Assembly: GCA_013397695.1 (NCBI GenBank)
Contig: VYZI01000005.1
Location: 4,785,980 to 4,849,979 of the forward strand
Direction: 5' to 3'
DNA length: 64,000 bases
Source of the DNA: Centropus unirufus
Taxonomy: Eukaryota > Chordata > Aves > Cuculiformes > Centropidae
Shown: positions 51,243 to 64,000 of the stretch, piece by piece
Numbering within the stretch: the stretch's first letter is position 1
How the letters are laid out: every line of letters starts with the position of its first letter
Program-made: the position numbers and the translations under genes
The notes under the pieces: generated by a model
What the model saw: only the letters and a program-made list of their open reading frames with translations
Told to the model about the DNA's origin: nothing
Database searches by the model: none

Positions 51243-53459
51243 GGCTGCCTGCGGTCTCCAGGTGGGAGCCCAGCTGACTCCAGTGCATTAGCTGATGGTT
51301 GAAGAGTGTATTACAGACTGACTGCAGAAACAATTAGCAATCCTTAAAACATTCAATCAGCTTGTAATTTGGTTCGCTCTGGCCTCACGCTTTATGAAAA
51401 TGACTGCCAGTCTGAAGCTTCCCCACTCTGTGAGCCTTACTACTAGGAAATATCTCTTGCCAGCTGTCCTCCTACGCCAGGCTTCGAACTAAATCCTAAT
51501 AAAACTAGCTCTAGGATTTTAATTTCCATCACTCACTCATTCACAGACAATGTTAAACATTGTGAAGGGTGACACGATATAATTAACTGACAGAGAGTTT
51601 TCATTTGTTTAAGTACAGAGGTCTTATTTTCCATTATCTCCTTTTTAGAAGAGAAGCAGGCAAGCACTGACATATAGGGTGCACCTCACATACCTCCTGA
51701 CATTTCCACAGCCAGCAAATGCTAGGTTTTTTGCTCTAACCCTGCCTTTCTTCAGCAAACCTGCTTCCTAGCTCCCTCCTGAGCCTCCTGGTACTCACCC
51801 CAGGCGGTTTTCCAGAGTGGGTTATGTCGTGTTTTGTTGGAAGTCTTCAGCATGCTCACAATTTATGCAGAAGAAAAAAGAGAAGATCAAAGTAGCAGGA
51901 ATACCTGAGCTTCTCTCCCTGCCATAGCTCACTTTCACTGAGCAAGCCCCAACAGCTTCTGTCATTAACGCAACGGATTGCTTTGCTCAGACATCTGTGG
52001 GTCACATTATTTTACAACAAGGCTGCAGCAAGAGGGGAAAGTAAAACTGAGGCAGGTTATTAATCACTTACTGTTTCCTGTACAACACTGAGGAAATAAT
52101 CAAGCAGTATAGTGGGTTATAAAGGGAGATTCCTGAGAAACAAAAATACGCAGTTCATTTAAGGCATTGCAGGAGGCCATGTGATAGAGGCAGATTCAGT
52201 TTGTTGAAATTTGGCTTTATTTTATTTATGAGATTAAGTAACCGACAACAGCTGCCACATCTAAATGAGGGTATGATGGCATTTGCCCAGCATCTGAGAA
52301 GAGCAGTGCTTCAGATTTACAAGTCTTCACCGTTAGTATCCAAAAGGCACACGTTTTAATCCAGAGCCGGTGGACTGAGCCCAAAACTATAGTCAGTGCT
52401 ATTACACTACCAGAAATAGAGATCTGGAGGGAATTTGCCACACATAAATTAATGCCAGCCTTAACTGGAGCAACTTTGACTCATCGATACATGCAGCTGT
52501 GTCCTCGCTGGGGAGTCTTCTGGCTACATATGATTTTAAACATCTGTCAGCTTTAAATCAGGGATCCAAATATAGACTGCAGTGTGCCAGGGCACTGGCA
52601 ATTTGCCCCTTTCCCTTGGACCTGTAAAGCACTAAATGGGCAGAGACTCATCTGTGACGGTCAAGTCCTCAGCCTACCTCCACCCTACGAGCCTGTCAGC
52701 CTCAGCAGAGCAGAACGGCAGGCAAAGGAAACAAAGCCACACTCGAGTTTTTAAATCTCCCTCCCCGTTCATCTGCAGTCAGCAGCAGACTACATTTTTC
52801 TACATTTTTTTTTCCCTGCCATGCAAATTTCCTGCCAGTGAGCAGTGTGGGAAGTCAAATGGTACACAGCACCAGTGACAATGAACATGGACTCCAAGGA
52901 GCTCCTTTCCTGAATCATCGCTTTTGGGCTGAATAAGGGAGGGAAAACTCGCTTTGAAGAATTTGCTGAAGCTACACTGAAGTAATCACCCACAACACAG
53001 CCGAGCTGGCTCATACAGAAGGAGGGATACAGGGGCAGCGTTTTCTGGTTTTGTGTGGTTTTTAGCTACACAAAGAGAACAAGGCTCAGAACTGCTAGTT
53101 TTGTTAATTTATACGGGGCATTTCTAATACTGACCTACTCCTCTGTGTGACAACAAAGGCTTGTCCCTGTTTCTGCTCCTCCCATGAATTTCTGAGGGAA
53201 AAAGACAGCATTCAAAAACACGGGCAGGACTGGCCGTGCTGGCAGATGAGATGGTGCTGTAGCAGCTTTGCACTTCAATACCAAGTTGAGTTTCTTTTTT
53301 TTTAGAAAAAGGCAATTTTAGCAGTATCAACATACAGGTAGTGGTGATTTTCACAGGAAAAAGAGTACCTTATATTTCCCTAATTTTATTATCATTAATA
53401 TTGATGGACCAAACTTCTAGCAAATTATAAAACCTCTAAGAAGAAACATCGCCATGCAC

Positions 53460-53494
53460 AAAAAAAAAAACAGCTTCAGCTTTGCTGTTTTTTT
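53460..53494. repeat. Short inverted repeat (11-bp stem)
   Basis: aaaaaaacagc, a 9-nt loop ttcagcttt, then gctgttttttt. A perfect hairpin within A/T homopolymers. It is AT-dominated and may well be chance. Confidence 0.6.
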
Positions 53495-54239
53495 AATTTT
53501 TTTTTTTTTAATTACTGGGCTTTATGTCAATCTTCAGAAATAGCTCACTCGCCAAAGACTGTGACCTCCATGAGGGCACTAACTGGGGAATGGATAGAGT
53601 TTCCCTGAGACTAACAGCCCGGGGTAGGGAGGCTGCGCTGCGCGCTACAGCCCTGCTGCAAGGAATACATATATGACAAGACCTTTGGTCCGTAACTGTG
53701 ATGAATACCAAGTTGCTACAGCAAATATTGCCCTGGATGACTGCCAAGGATTAATCTTTCGACAATCAGGAACTCCAGCTTAAGCGAGGGTATGCCTTGG
53801 CTAACCTCATCTCCGTTTGAAAGATGTCAAGCATATTCTTCAATAGGAAATTAAAAGACAGGCTGGTTTATCTTCAAAAGAAGTGACTGGAACATAGAAA
53901 ATCACACCTAAATCTAACCTTGGCTACAGGATTAGACAAAGACCGGCTATGTTTTACTGATGTGTACACCTTTCAGTGCCCTCTTAAAAAAAATCCAAGT
54001 TCTAAAAAAATCAAACAACAAGATCTGGTAGAAACTGTATCACTTTGTAGTGATCAAATTCTGTCCTTTGCTGTATGCATGGGTGGCTCCATTTGACATC
54101 AAGCCTGCACAACCAGAAAGAAATCATCTGAGCGCAGAATCTGACCCACAGATGCAGGAAAATATCTATGTTTGATATAGCAGATCTCTTTCCGTTCAGA
54201 AGAGAAGCATCTGGCCCTGAAAGTATTTTAACACACTAT

Positions 54240-54600
54240 GACTGATGCATTTGACATATTGTAGTCCTGCTGAGTTCCTTCCTTTATTTGGAGGTGATAA
54301 ACCTGATAGCGGTCTGCGTTACCAAGTGATTAATCAGTCACTTTTGTAAAGGTTATCTGTTAAAAATACATCTGATTAATTTGGTCCAACGACAGAAGAG
54401 GAGCAATAGATCCCTTGCAGCTGACCCGGAGGCCGCCACTGTGTAACAATGGACAGGTTTCATTTATAATGTGGTGAGCACACCTGGAAATCTGCTTGTA
54501 ATTAGGACCTGATAATGAATCCATCGATCAAAAGGTGGCCTGTTTGTCAGCAGTTCTGGATGCAAACATTGATATTTACTGTATGTCCCTCTGGCTTTCC
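54240..54600. promoter_or_regulatory. Candidate conserved enhancer-like block
   Basis: In about 360 bp there are a 10-bp palindrome tgattaatca (54327-54336), a second tgattaat (54373), the SOX-type aacaatgg (54445-54452), the homeodomain-type taattagg (54499-54506), several GATA-type sites (gataaacc, ggttatctg, cctgataatg) and a TCF-like atcgatcaaaagg (54523-54535). It has no simple repeats and no long ORF. Density and variety are typical of deeply conserved developmental enhancers. RARB upstream regulation is the natural guess, but the target is inferred. Confidence 0.35.
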
Positions 54601-57600
54601 CTGGGGGGGTTACTTGTAAATACAAATCCTTGGCATCTTGAACTAGAGCTTTCCAGGCTCTGGTTTTAAGGAAGAGGTTTTTCTTTTTGGGACATTTATG
54701 GTCTTGTTCTAACAGTTATTAGAAGTGGCAAGTGATGAGTTACGGACATGAACCTTCTACAAACATCATTGTGCCTGTTTTAGCAGAGGGAAAGGTGCAT
54801 AGAAACCCTGATGACCTCAAAGACAAATGAGACCTTTACAAACGGAAAAAACTTGAATGAAGCAGAAGTAAGCGAGGCTGCAGAGAAGGGATGACGATTA
54901 AAGAGAGCTGCGTATCTAGCATAAATTCCTGACTAAAGGTATGGGTCATTCAATACCTATAAAGGTGATTGAGGTGATGCTAAGGCTTTTTCACAAATAA
55001 TCTGATTAACATGAACTTCTGAAGAAGGCTGAGACTCAAAGAGGACTTTAAGACTATGAGCATTGGGAACTGGAAGAAGAGAATTACCATCAAAGGAAAT
55101 GGCCAGGAAGGATAAAAGGGAACGGAAGGAGTTTAGAAGAGCCCTGACAACAGCTGCTAGTATTTTTCTTTTTCTGTCAGCATTCGGGTGGAGGTAACTA
55201 CAAATACCACAACTTCATTTCCAAAAACTAACTGCACCAGGAACAGAACCATTACTCAAGCCACCTGAGCACCTCCATCAATACATTTCTGAATATTGAT
55301 TCCTTCCAGCAACCAGAGCAATCCAGATAGGACCAAAAGAAAACTGCGCATCAGTCTTTAGTGTAAAATCAGTTACAATCCAATTGTCTACCAGAAAGCT
55401 AACGTAAACACACACATGCAGCAACAGAAGAGAAAACAAAACCATGTAGGATCAGTCCTCTAAAATCTAACAGCATAAGATGGAGAAACCTGGCCTGTTT
55501 CACAGCCACAGGCAGATGATTAAAGCATAAAACACACATGTCAGAATAAAACTGTTAAATAAATCATTTCACAAGGAGGAATTTTAAGGTTTATTTCCAC
55601 CATCTTCTTGGCAACTGGCTAATTACCTGCTTATGTCTTCTTAAGATGAGGAGGAAGCTGAAAAGAGGCCATTAATAAATCAGATGTTAGCCAGCAGCCC
55701 CAAGCCTTTAAACACAGTGGACAGCAGTTTTTACTACAGCAGAGGATAGCCAAGCTCAAAACGACATTACTCAAAAAGTCCAAACAGCCCTTCATCCGCC
55801 AGTCTTCTCAAGTGTTTGCGGGGAAAAGGTCCATTAAGGAAACTCTAGAATATACACACATGGAAGAAAGTGAATAAATGAAGCACAACAGAGAGCAAAC
55901 CTTAATCTCAGGCAACCACAGCAAGGATGCTGTGGCTGTGGCTGGGACTCATACGTCAGGGCAGCAGGACAATCCCAGACAGTTTATGACTCTGGAGAGA
56001 ACAATAATTTTCCTTGTGGCCTTAAGGACACCACTGAGCTTTCCAGTGGCATCATTGTGGCTTTGTCATGAGCTCCAAATACCTGCAGGGTAGAGCCAGG
56101 GTGGGGTGGTTGGAGCTAGAGCTGTATGAGACCTTCTGGGAACCCTCCCATGGCTGGGCATGACAGCATGGAAAAAGGCCAGCACAGCAAGGACTCAGAA
56201 CAATCTTCATAGAACAATCTAAAATGTGGAGATCAATGCAGGTAAAAGATTTGAGAAGGAAAAAAAAACCAAAACAGCCAAACCAGCCAGAAGAATCACC
56301 TGGTCAAAGCAACAGATCTGGAGTAAAATTTTAACTTTAAATGACAAGTTCTAAATTTAACATGAAGAAGACAGATGAACAAACACAACCACACCCCATC
56401 CATACGGAATGAGAAACAGACTGTATTAACACCAAATCCAGGAATAATGTAGACTGTTACTCGACCAGCCACAGGCAAATGAACTAATTAAGAAAATGGA
56501 ATTAATTTTTCTGCAGTTACTAACACTCAGGAGAGTGTTTGCAGAAAAGGATGGCCAGGGAAAAGCAGATGGCAGAAGAAATAAAGGGCAGCTATCTCCA
56601 GCCAACAGAGAATCACCACCATGCCCTCTTCAGCACCCAGAGGAACTGCCCAACATGGCTGTGGCTTGGAGGGACAGCAGAGAACAACAACCATCCTGTG
56701 ACAGGACTGACAGGCCATCACAGCCCATCGGATAACCACCAGCAAGGTTTCAAAAGGGAGTTTATTTCAGCGAGACAACCATTCAGATCAGAAGCCCTCA
56801 TGCCGTTGTAGCCCCAGTGGGACCAAGAACAGGAGCATTAACGATATCACTGGTCCTCTGTAATTCCAACTCTGACTAGAGAGAAATAGAAGAAATACAA
56901 AGAATAAAAAGAAGAAATAAAATAGACAGAAATAGAAGGGGTTTTCCCTGGCATTTGCCAAATGCAGGCAAGAGCTGCTGCAAAGGCAGCTGTGCAGCTG
57001 TACTGACATAAGGCAGACAGACCCAACCACCAGTGCCAGTGCAATCATCACTGGGAGGCAGAGGTCCTCAAAAAAGAAACTAGGGTAATGGAAGGCAAAA
57101 CTGCAGGAAAGATCAAGACACAGAAATGGGTAAGGGGCCACGGAGTAGAGAAGCGTAGGGAAGGAAACAGTGGAAAGCATGATAGAAAAAGAAATGGACA
57201 AGAAGGATGACATGGGAAGAGGCACAGCAGCACATGACACCGAGAAAGGTCCAGAAGTCCACGACTGCCATAGCAAATGCTACCCAACCAGCAATGCTAG
57301 CCCTCTCCAGCACCTCCCCTCCACACCATCCGGCATTGTGCAGAGCAGCCTTCATCTTAGCATTCCGGTGCCAAGGAGATGAGTGCAAAACAGTTGTTTG
57401 GCAAGCACCGAGGCTTCAAATTCCACATTGTTGAATGTGTTTCCCCTAATAAAACATATTTATTAACACAGTCCTATTTTTACATGTGATTTTTAGAAAC
57501 TGTGTCATCCCAGAGGCACATTGCAGGGTGGAAGGGTGGAGAGGCAGAAACTGGGGATAGAGGCCCCCCCGAGTGTTGGTCAGAGAAGCAAAGCTATTAA

Positions 57601-60600
57601 GAAAGCAGCACTAGGAGAGCAGCTGACACAGAGAAGACACCAAAACCGTGGGTGACGATGTTAGTGAGGATGTTCGTTACGTAGGCGTGTGCAGCAGGAT
57701 CACATGGTTCTATCAGACACCAAAGTCTCAAAACAGCTGGATCCAGCCTGAGTCAAGTGCCAGGCGAAAGCAAAACCCAAGGCTAAAATCACTGCAAAGC
57801 TGGGCATGGTCAGTGAGTAAATGTTTGTGAAGTACCACAGAAGCTCTGCATTTTTCAGACACCTAGTGATATTGTGGCACAAAAAGAAAGCTAAACAAAG
57901 AACCACATTCACTTCAGCTCCATTAAAAACAAAGAGGAGAAAATCAGTTCCAGACGTGTGGGAAAGAACCAACAATTGCTAACGGCAACAGTAATGCCAG
58001 AAATTAGTTTTCCAAAAGAAATTAAAAACCATGATGGAATGAAAAAAGTCACATGAATCACAGAAAGATATTTGCAACAATCTGAGTACCACTCTTAAAG
58101 CCCGGAACATAGAATTGTTAAATCAAAATGAGTTTAATGAATTTATAATTTACATGTCTGAATGACTGATACTGCTTAAAAGATATTCTTGTGTAAATGG
58201 TCAGTAATAACAGTAGTTATTATATAACGAGTACACCATAATTAAGAAATATAGGTAGCAATAACTTAATGAGACCATCATATTCTCCCTAAGGAAGGGC
58301 ATTAGCACTGATAGATCCATCTGTGCTCTTCACACCTAGAGTCTTGTCCCAGTGGCACACTCCTCACACACCTCCTCCAGACTGTTCTGTGAGAAGCGTC
58401 GGTCAATGCCAGTAAATATCCTTACACTTTTATGCTGACTTACATATACAAAAATATTAATTCACTGACATCTGATCTAGTGAAAAGAGATTTGTACCCA
58501 GTCATTCTACTTCCTTCATCCTCATCTGGCAAAGGTAGCTGAGAATCTCCTCTCTCCTATCAAGTGATCTTACTGCCCTGTCAAACTGCTCACTCCCCAC
58601 TGTCCCCCACGCTCAGGAACACAGACTTGCTCATTGCCAGAGAAAGCAATAATAATACATCATCATCTACACAGAGCAGCTCCTTAATTCCGCGTTTTCT
58701 TTTATTTTAAGCTTCTCAGTAACCACTCACGCTCCCTTCTGAAGAGAAACCTGTCTCTCATTCCTCTTACAGCAATGGCATTGCCTAAAGTGATCAGGGC
58801 TCTTGAGGGCAAAGCACTTCCAAACTTGGCCCCTTGCACAGATTTGATGGATCAGGTATGCTCAATACTTGTTCCTGTCAACTGTACCACACAAATATTG
58901 CTCTGACAGTAGCACAGAAACAGGTTTGGAAACAAACAAATCTTATGCTGGAGACCAGAGACGAGGATATTAAGGGAAGAACATTTTGGTGGATGTGAGC
59001 GTATGTTTTCCTACTTACTGCCCAGCAGGGAGGAAGGTGAATTGCTACTTCCTTTTGCAGACTGCGGTAAGATTTCTGATTCGCCCAGCCAGGCTCAGAC
59101 AGTGTTATCACCTGTATCAATTAAGGTACCTCAACAAAAGTATTTGTAAAAAAATTGCAGTAATTGCTTTATCAAAGCACGTAAACATGAAAAGTGTGCC
59201 CTGACTTATAAGTAGGAAACAAATTATTAAGAGTATGAATAAAGCCTTTAGGGTCATCTGCAAAAATAAGAGGATATAGGTTTTGTTGGCACTTCTCTTA
59301 GTAGGTAGAAAATTCTTAGTCACATGAGAAAAAAAAGCACAAAACAGGATTTCCTCCCCTACAGGTCATTGTCCTCTTTTTTATTTGACATTTAACTGAT
59401 AATAAACTTTCCTATTTCATTTTTTTCTAAAATGAAATTCTGGGCAGTATTTCTGCAAATCTCTAGGGTTTGTGCAAGGTCCCTTATAGCAGCTGCAACC
59501 TTAATCTGGGTTCTCTCATCTTGTGTTTCGAATTACTTCAAACCAGCTCCACCCAGACTGTCTAAAAGCCTCTCAAATAAGCACAACTGCAACAAGGATT
59601 TTCATAAGAGCAGCCCTTTCTCTAGATATATCTCTCTCTGCCACGGTGCAGTTTTTTCCATGATCCTCGAGGCTCAAAGCCAGAGTCAGGACAATGTAAC
59701 GTGCATAAATACACCTGGTCAGCCTGCTTTTTCCTACTGATAAAGAAGAATAAGTTACATACTTTTTGTAATGGGTTTTTGAAGTTTTTCACATGCTTCT
59801 ACTTTTTTAAAGCTCCCAGACCAATCACCCACTGAAACTTCTACCCTGGCCTTTATTCTCCATTACTGGACAACCTAGGACAGCAATGCCATCCTCTCCA
59901 ACTGCAAAGCAAAGGGAGCAAAATCTGGCTATGGATTTCTAGCTGAGGGTACTGTTCAACTTGCTATACGTTGCTAGAAAGCAAAGGGATAGGCACTGTA
60001 TTGCAGGCTATTTCCAGGGAATATTATAGAAAGTCATTTCAGAGGGATGCTGCAGGACAGCATTTCCACACCCTCTAAGAGAGATCCCATGCACTAGTTG
60101 AGCCTCCTCAGATTCTGGGGTGTTTCTTCCACATGAAGACACACTGGCTTCAGAATGAAAAAAACATTGAGGAGGAGCAGTTATTTCCTTGTATTTCTGG
60201 AGTAGATAAGAAGTGAGGTATGACTGCCAGAAGCCTCCACTGAAATAAAATTCTGACAAGGGCTGAGAAAAAGGACTGGATAAAATGTAAATGGATAGAG
60301 TGACCACGATGATGCCCTATAGCATTCATTTCTTTGATATCAAGCTAAACCTCATCCTATAGGATAAAGTAAGGAACTGTAATAGTTCCTCAATACAGGT
60401 TTGTATAGCACAGAAGGAGACTGTAGAACCATTTCAAATCATTCGCTGGAGGTTCTCATGCAAAAAAATACTTCTTAGTTCAAAGACAATCAAAATAAAT
60501 CTTTAGGATCATATCCTTTGTACAAAGGATTCATATACTCTTTGATTTTCCACTTTCAGTTGTCCAAGTGAAGAACTGGATGGACAGGGGAATTTGCTCT

Positions 60601-63600
60601 GGTAGGTACTAGTTTCCTGCAGCATGTGATTATCCATCTCCACTTCTGGAAGCAGGATCACAATGGCATCCCCCAAGGAGCATTGGTGGCTCCTTGGCTG
60701 CTCTGTTGACCTGACCAATCTCAGCATTCAAGACCGCATTCTGTGGAGATTCGAGGACCTCTTGGTTGCACCATTCACAGATCTCAAAGGCAGTGACTGC
60801 CATGAGACAATGGGGAAAAGGTGAGATTTGAAGAATATAAATGAGAGCAGCCAACTTCCAGCCCAATATTCTTTCAGTAGAGAGGCTGGACTACCTGGTT
60901 CTGTCCAGGTCTCTTCTCTCAAGGTCAGCATCAATGCCAATAGTCTTTGGAAGTGTTGGCACTGTCTTTGACATCAGAGGTGATATTGTCTTTGATTCCA
61001 CTAACAATGCTGATATCAAAGCCAAAGGGCATACTGGGTTGGTCCTCTGTGCCAGCTGTTGCGGTAAGGTTGTTTAAGAAGCCAAGTGCTTATTTCTTTC
61101 CTTTGGGTACCACAAGAGATGATAAAATGATTCCCATATTGATACCATGAATTGAGAATCTCAGAAAACTGCAGAGTATTTACTTGGTATAAGGGATTTC
61201 AGGAGGCAGAAGAGACATAAGCTCCTTTTGGCCTTTAGGGCAATTACTGCACAGCAAGATGGGTGAGGCTTAAAGACAGAGTATTTTGTGTCCCCATTTC
61301 ACAAGGGCACTTTGCCAGTCTGTTGAGCTGTTACTTCAGTAGTTCATGGCATTGAAACCAGAAGAAGCGGAATGTACATGAATCTATGGACTATACAGTG
61401 TTTGAAGATTTCAAAGGAGTTCAGCCTGAGCTAAAAGCCAGCAACTTGGAAACCATTTAGACATCTTACTGTGATGCTCAGTAAGAGGAAACCAAAGTTT
61501 CAGCCTACCTCCTGCCTTAAGCAAACAAGATACATGTGTAGTCCTGTCAGAACCAACTAGTCAAGAACAAGGCTCAAGCATTTTTAAAACCGAATGTATG
61601 CTGACACTGACTTGAAAGAGAAGTGTGCTTTTGGTGAGCATATATAAAACTAATTTCTCCTTTATAGAGAGGGAAAAGAAAGACCAATTCTGATAAAAGT
61701 GTGCAGGTCGTGTTAGAACTTGAGCCTTCTAGATGTAGAAAAGGGTTTGCTAAGAAAGGAAAGCATGTTGGGGATTTGATCTATATTCCAAAAGGTCTTC
61801 GCAGTCATATAAAATGACCCAGACTTATTATGGCTTCAAAACATAAACATAGTTAATACTGATTTTATCAAATATTGTAACACTACACAGGCTAGCATTG
61901 CTTTTTAAAGTATTTGCATAATGAATAACATACCAAGCTGTGTAAACCTTTACATTTTTGGTTTCTCATTTAGATAGCTTTTAAACATAGGCAAAAGTAA
62001 AACTATATGTTTATTTGGTTTTCTTTTATATTTTTTTAAACTTTTAAGTAGAAATAAGAATTGTTATTTTTCTCAAGCGTTCATGGCCCTTCCTTCATTT
62101 TAAGCAAGGAGAAACAGTCCTGACATATTACATATGACACATGACATAATGGATTTTTGGAAGAATCTTTTGCTGATTAACCATGCAGTGAAATGAAATG
62201 CTTAATAGAAAACACTTGGCACAGGCTCCCTTATCAAAATGTCACCTTGAAAATGGCTCCAAGTCATTTGTCACTGTAGAGTCTACCCACGGTGCAAAAT
62301 ACTGGCATCCTGTACTAACCCACTGTGACCAGACAGCCCGGGGTGATAAGGAAATTACAGGTATTACCTTTCTGGCTATCCACGGGTAATTAGCGGCTCT
62401 CATAGGTTGTGATGATCTAGGAAACACCACGTCAAAGGCGATCTTTGTGCAAGGACTGACTCTGACAGTGCTCTGCTATCTTTGGCCAAGGTTAAATTTG
62501 GGTCACTGTACATGTAAATGTATGGATTCACGCGTATGATGCCAACCCAGCTTAGTTCGGTGTTTGACCTTTGCAGAGAATGTTTTTTCTTGCAGTATTT
62601 AGAAATTATTTGCAAAAACTAGCATCCACAGTGCGAATACAGCTGAGAGGTTATAAACGGAACTAGGTATTTCACTTGCTCTACTGCTATAAGGATGCCT
62701 GGACCCTGATATTTTAGACAGAACAAGCTTCTGCCGAGAAATGACATCAACGTTCAGTCCACACAGTGCCCCTTCTGATCGCAGGCAAGATGAAGATTCC
62801 TCAGACAGGCAACTCACTGCTCTTGTAAAGGGCAAAAGTCAAATTCTGCCCTTTTGAAGAAAAATGTTGGTAGCTGTCCCCCTGCTTTGAAAATTGGCGT
62901 ACACTCTCCACAGATATGGTTGAGAACAAATATGGCCAGTGTTTTATCCCTACACGTCTGTCCTTATCATTTTTATGCCATTCAGATTGCCTCACTCTTA
63001 TTGTGCATTTAAGACACTATTTATTAGCCCTGCCTTTAAGAAATAATACAAATACCTGGAGTGTATGAAGCATTTAGGTAGAAATGTTACAATTTTTTTA
63101 TCCAGTATTTGTGCCATATGCAATAGAAATTAACATACCACAAAGTCCTCTGATTCCCATATTCTCATCACAGGCACAGTAAGCACAGCCCCCACAGTAA
63201 AACATGACACAAAGCCCAGTGGTACCTGAGATGCTGCATCTCTGCAGGATTTCACACCTCTTTCCTTTCTCCGTCTGCTCTCTCTAGCCCATCTCTAGAT
63301 GTCCACTCTATGCCTGAAAGAAGTAGCTCCAGGTCCCTCTGAAAACTCAAGGTTATTTATCTGGTCAAGGAATGGAAACACTTAGCCCATGGTGACAAAG
63401 ACAAGTGCCCTGCAGCACTTTCTGGTGACAGAAACACGCACCAGAAGTGGGGCAGCTGGAATATTACACAACAGCACAACACAGAAAGGTCCTCAATGGT
63501 TTCTTCAGTAAAACTAAGACAATATTCCTATGTGCATGAGTGGCCTGGTTCCATAACCGATATTACTTGGCATACTTTCATTTTTTAAAGCAAGATTTTT

Positions 63601-64000
63601 ATATCTAAAAACTGAGAACCCCTGGTGCCAAGTCATCTGTCAAAATGCTTCCTTCTTTTTCCATGCATCCCTGCATTTGCAGTTTGAGTCAGACCATTTG
63701 GACAGTGCTTTATGGTGCTTTCTCCTATCTATGGCCCCAGGAACGCTGTGATACACAAGGGGGCTCTTGGCGAGACATGCTAACACCAGGTCCATGAGTG
63801 ATTTAATCAGGCCTGAGTGTTCTTTTCCTCTCTCCCTGAACAGCCCGTGGTACAAAGGGGAGAAAAACAAATACTTCCATCACCACAGCACTAACATTAA
63901 CCTTTAGGTAATGAGTACCATAATTCAGGCCATTCGGTTTAGTTCAGTCCAGAAAAATCACATGGAGATGCGAAGGAGAGGATACTAATGAGTATTCTTG
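54601..64000. other. Gene-free stretch
   Basis: 56500-57400 is purine-rich on plus, which leaves long low-complexity ORFs on both strands (up to 162 codons on minus). 60500-61150 has overlapping ORFs on both strands without domains. One candidate regulatory block near 62.1-62.6 kb is listed separately. Nothing else was recognised. Confidence 0.55.
62140..62590. promoter_or_regulatory. Candidate regulatory block upstream of RARB2
   Basis: The block contains taatggattt, gctgattaacc, cccttatcaaaatg, gggtgataagg and gggtaattagcgg, plus nuclear-receptor-like half-sites (gggtcactg, tttgacctttg) near 62500-62575. It is complex sequence without repeats. Conservation cannot be judged from one genome. 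Confidence 0.22.

Larger units (their letters stand above)
40523..54239. other. Gene-free stretch
   Basis: Mostly AT-rich DNA with simple repeats at 42022 and 53460 and a small tandem duplication at 51199. No exon, RNA gene or transposon was recognised. The parts near 49230-49460 and 51000-51420 are complex AT-rich sequence that could be constrained, but the signal is weak. Confidence 0.6.

Noticed and set aside
56788..57276. 162-codon minus-strand ORF rich in Phe, Leu and Ser
   Set aside because: It is the complement of purine-rich DNA, which yields hydrophobic, membrane-like strings. Plus-strand ORFs overlap it and no family is recognisable.
60509..61150. Possible degraded coding sequence on either strand
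   Set aside because: Fragments such as GTVFDIRGDIVFDSTNNADI look somewhat protein-like, but no family, order or zinc or catalytic pattern could be supported.
30000..64000. RARB beta1-type upstream exons
   Set aside because: I looked for the Pro/His-rich beta1 A-region type of sequence on the minus strand and found nothing like it. Those exons probably lie further upstream.

Overview
The window is vertebrate, almost certainly avian, nuclear DNA. It is intron-rich, mostly AT-rich and has no bacterial-style gene packing. One gene can be placed with confidence: the retinoic acid receptor beta gene (RARB), read on the minus strand. Bird origin is inferred from a CR1 retroposon tail at 7609-7746, the low density of interspersed repeats, and RARB protein and promoter sequence that matches what I recall of chicken RARB.

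Layout from right to left, which is the direction of RARB transcription. (1) 64000 to about 29700 is non-coding DNA upstream of the RARB beta2 promoter. It is either intergenic or an intron of longer RARB transcripts that start further upstream. It holds simple repeats, a 37-bp minisatellite (30050-30357), two assembly defects and a few blocks that look like conserved regulatory DNA. (2) About 29700 to 28786 is the RARB beta2 promoter (P2) and first exon. It has a CRE-like site, two direct repeats of hormone-receptor half-sites with 5-bp spacing (DR5; one is the classical beta-RARE), a TATA-like element, a long 5' UTR with a chain of overlapping upstream ORFs, and the beta2-specific coding sequence ending in a splice donor. 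(3) 28785-4952 is one intron of about 24 kb. (4) 4951-4803 is the next coding exon, which carries the end of the A/B region and the first zinc finger of the DNA-binding domain. (5) 4802-1 is the start of the following intron. It contains a possible degraded retrocopy at about 800-3100.

The two coding exons join in frame: 157 nt plus 149 nt gives 102 codons, ending at phase 0 after the first zinc finger. The promoter is built for autoregulation, since RAR/RXR dimers bound at the DR5 element would drive expression of RAR beta2 itself. The upstream ORFs suggest translational control.

The many other ORFs of 60-240 codons look like chance ORFs in purine-rich, GC-rich or repetitive non-coding DNA. 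I found no tRNA, rRNA, CRISPR, intact transposon or bacterial-type system, and no convincing new biological system. The most notable signals are the uORF chain, one member of which overlaps the RARB start codon; the minisatellite next to the promoter; two adjacent tandem duplications in the first intron; and a possible conserved enhancer near 54.3 kb.
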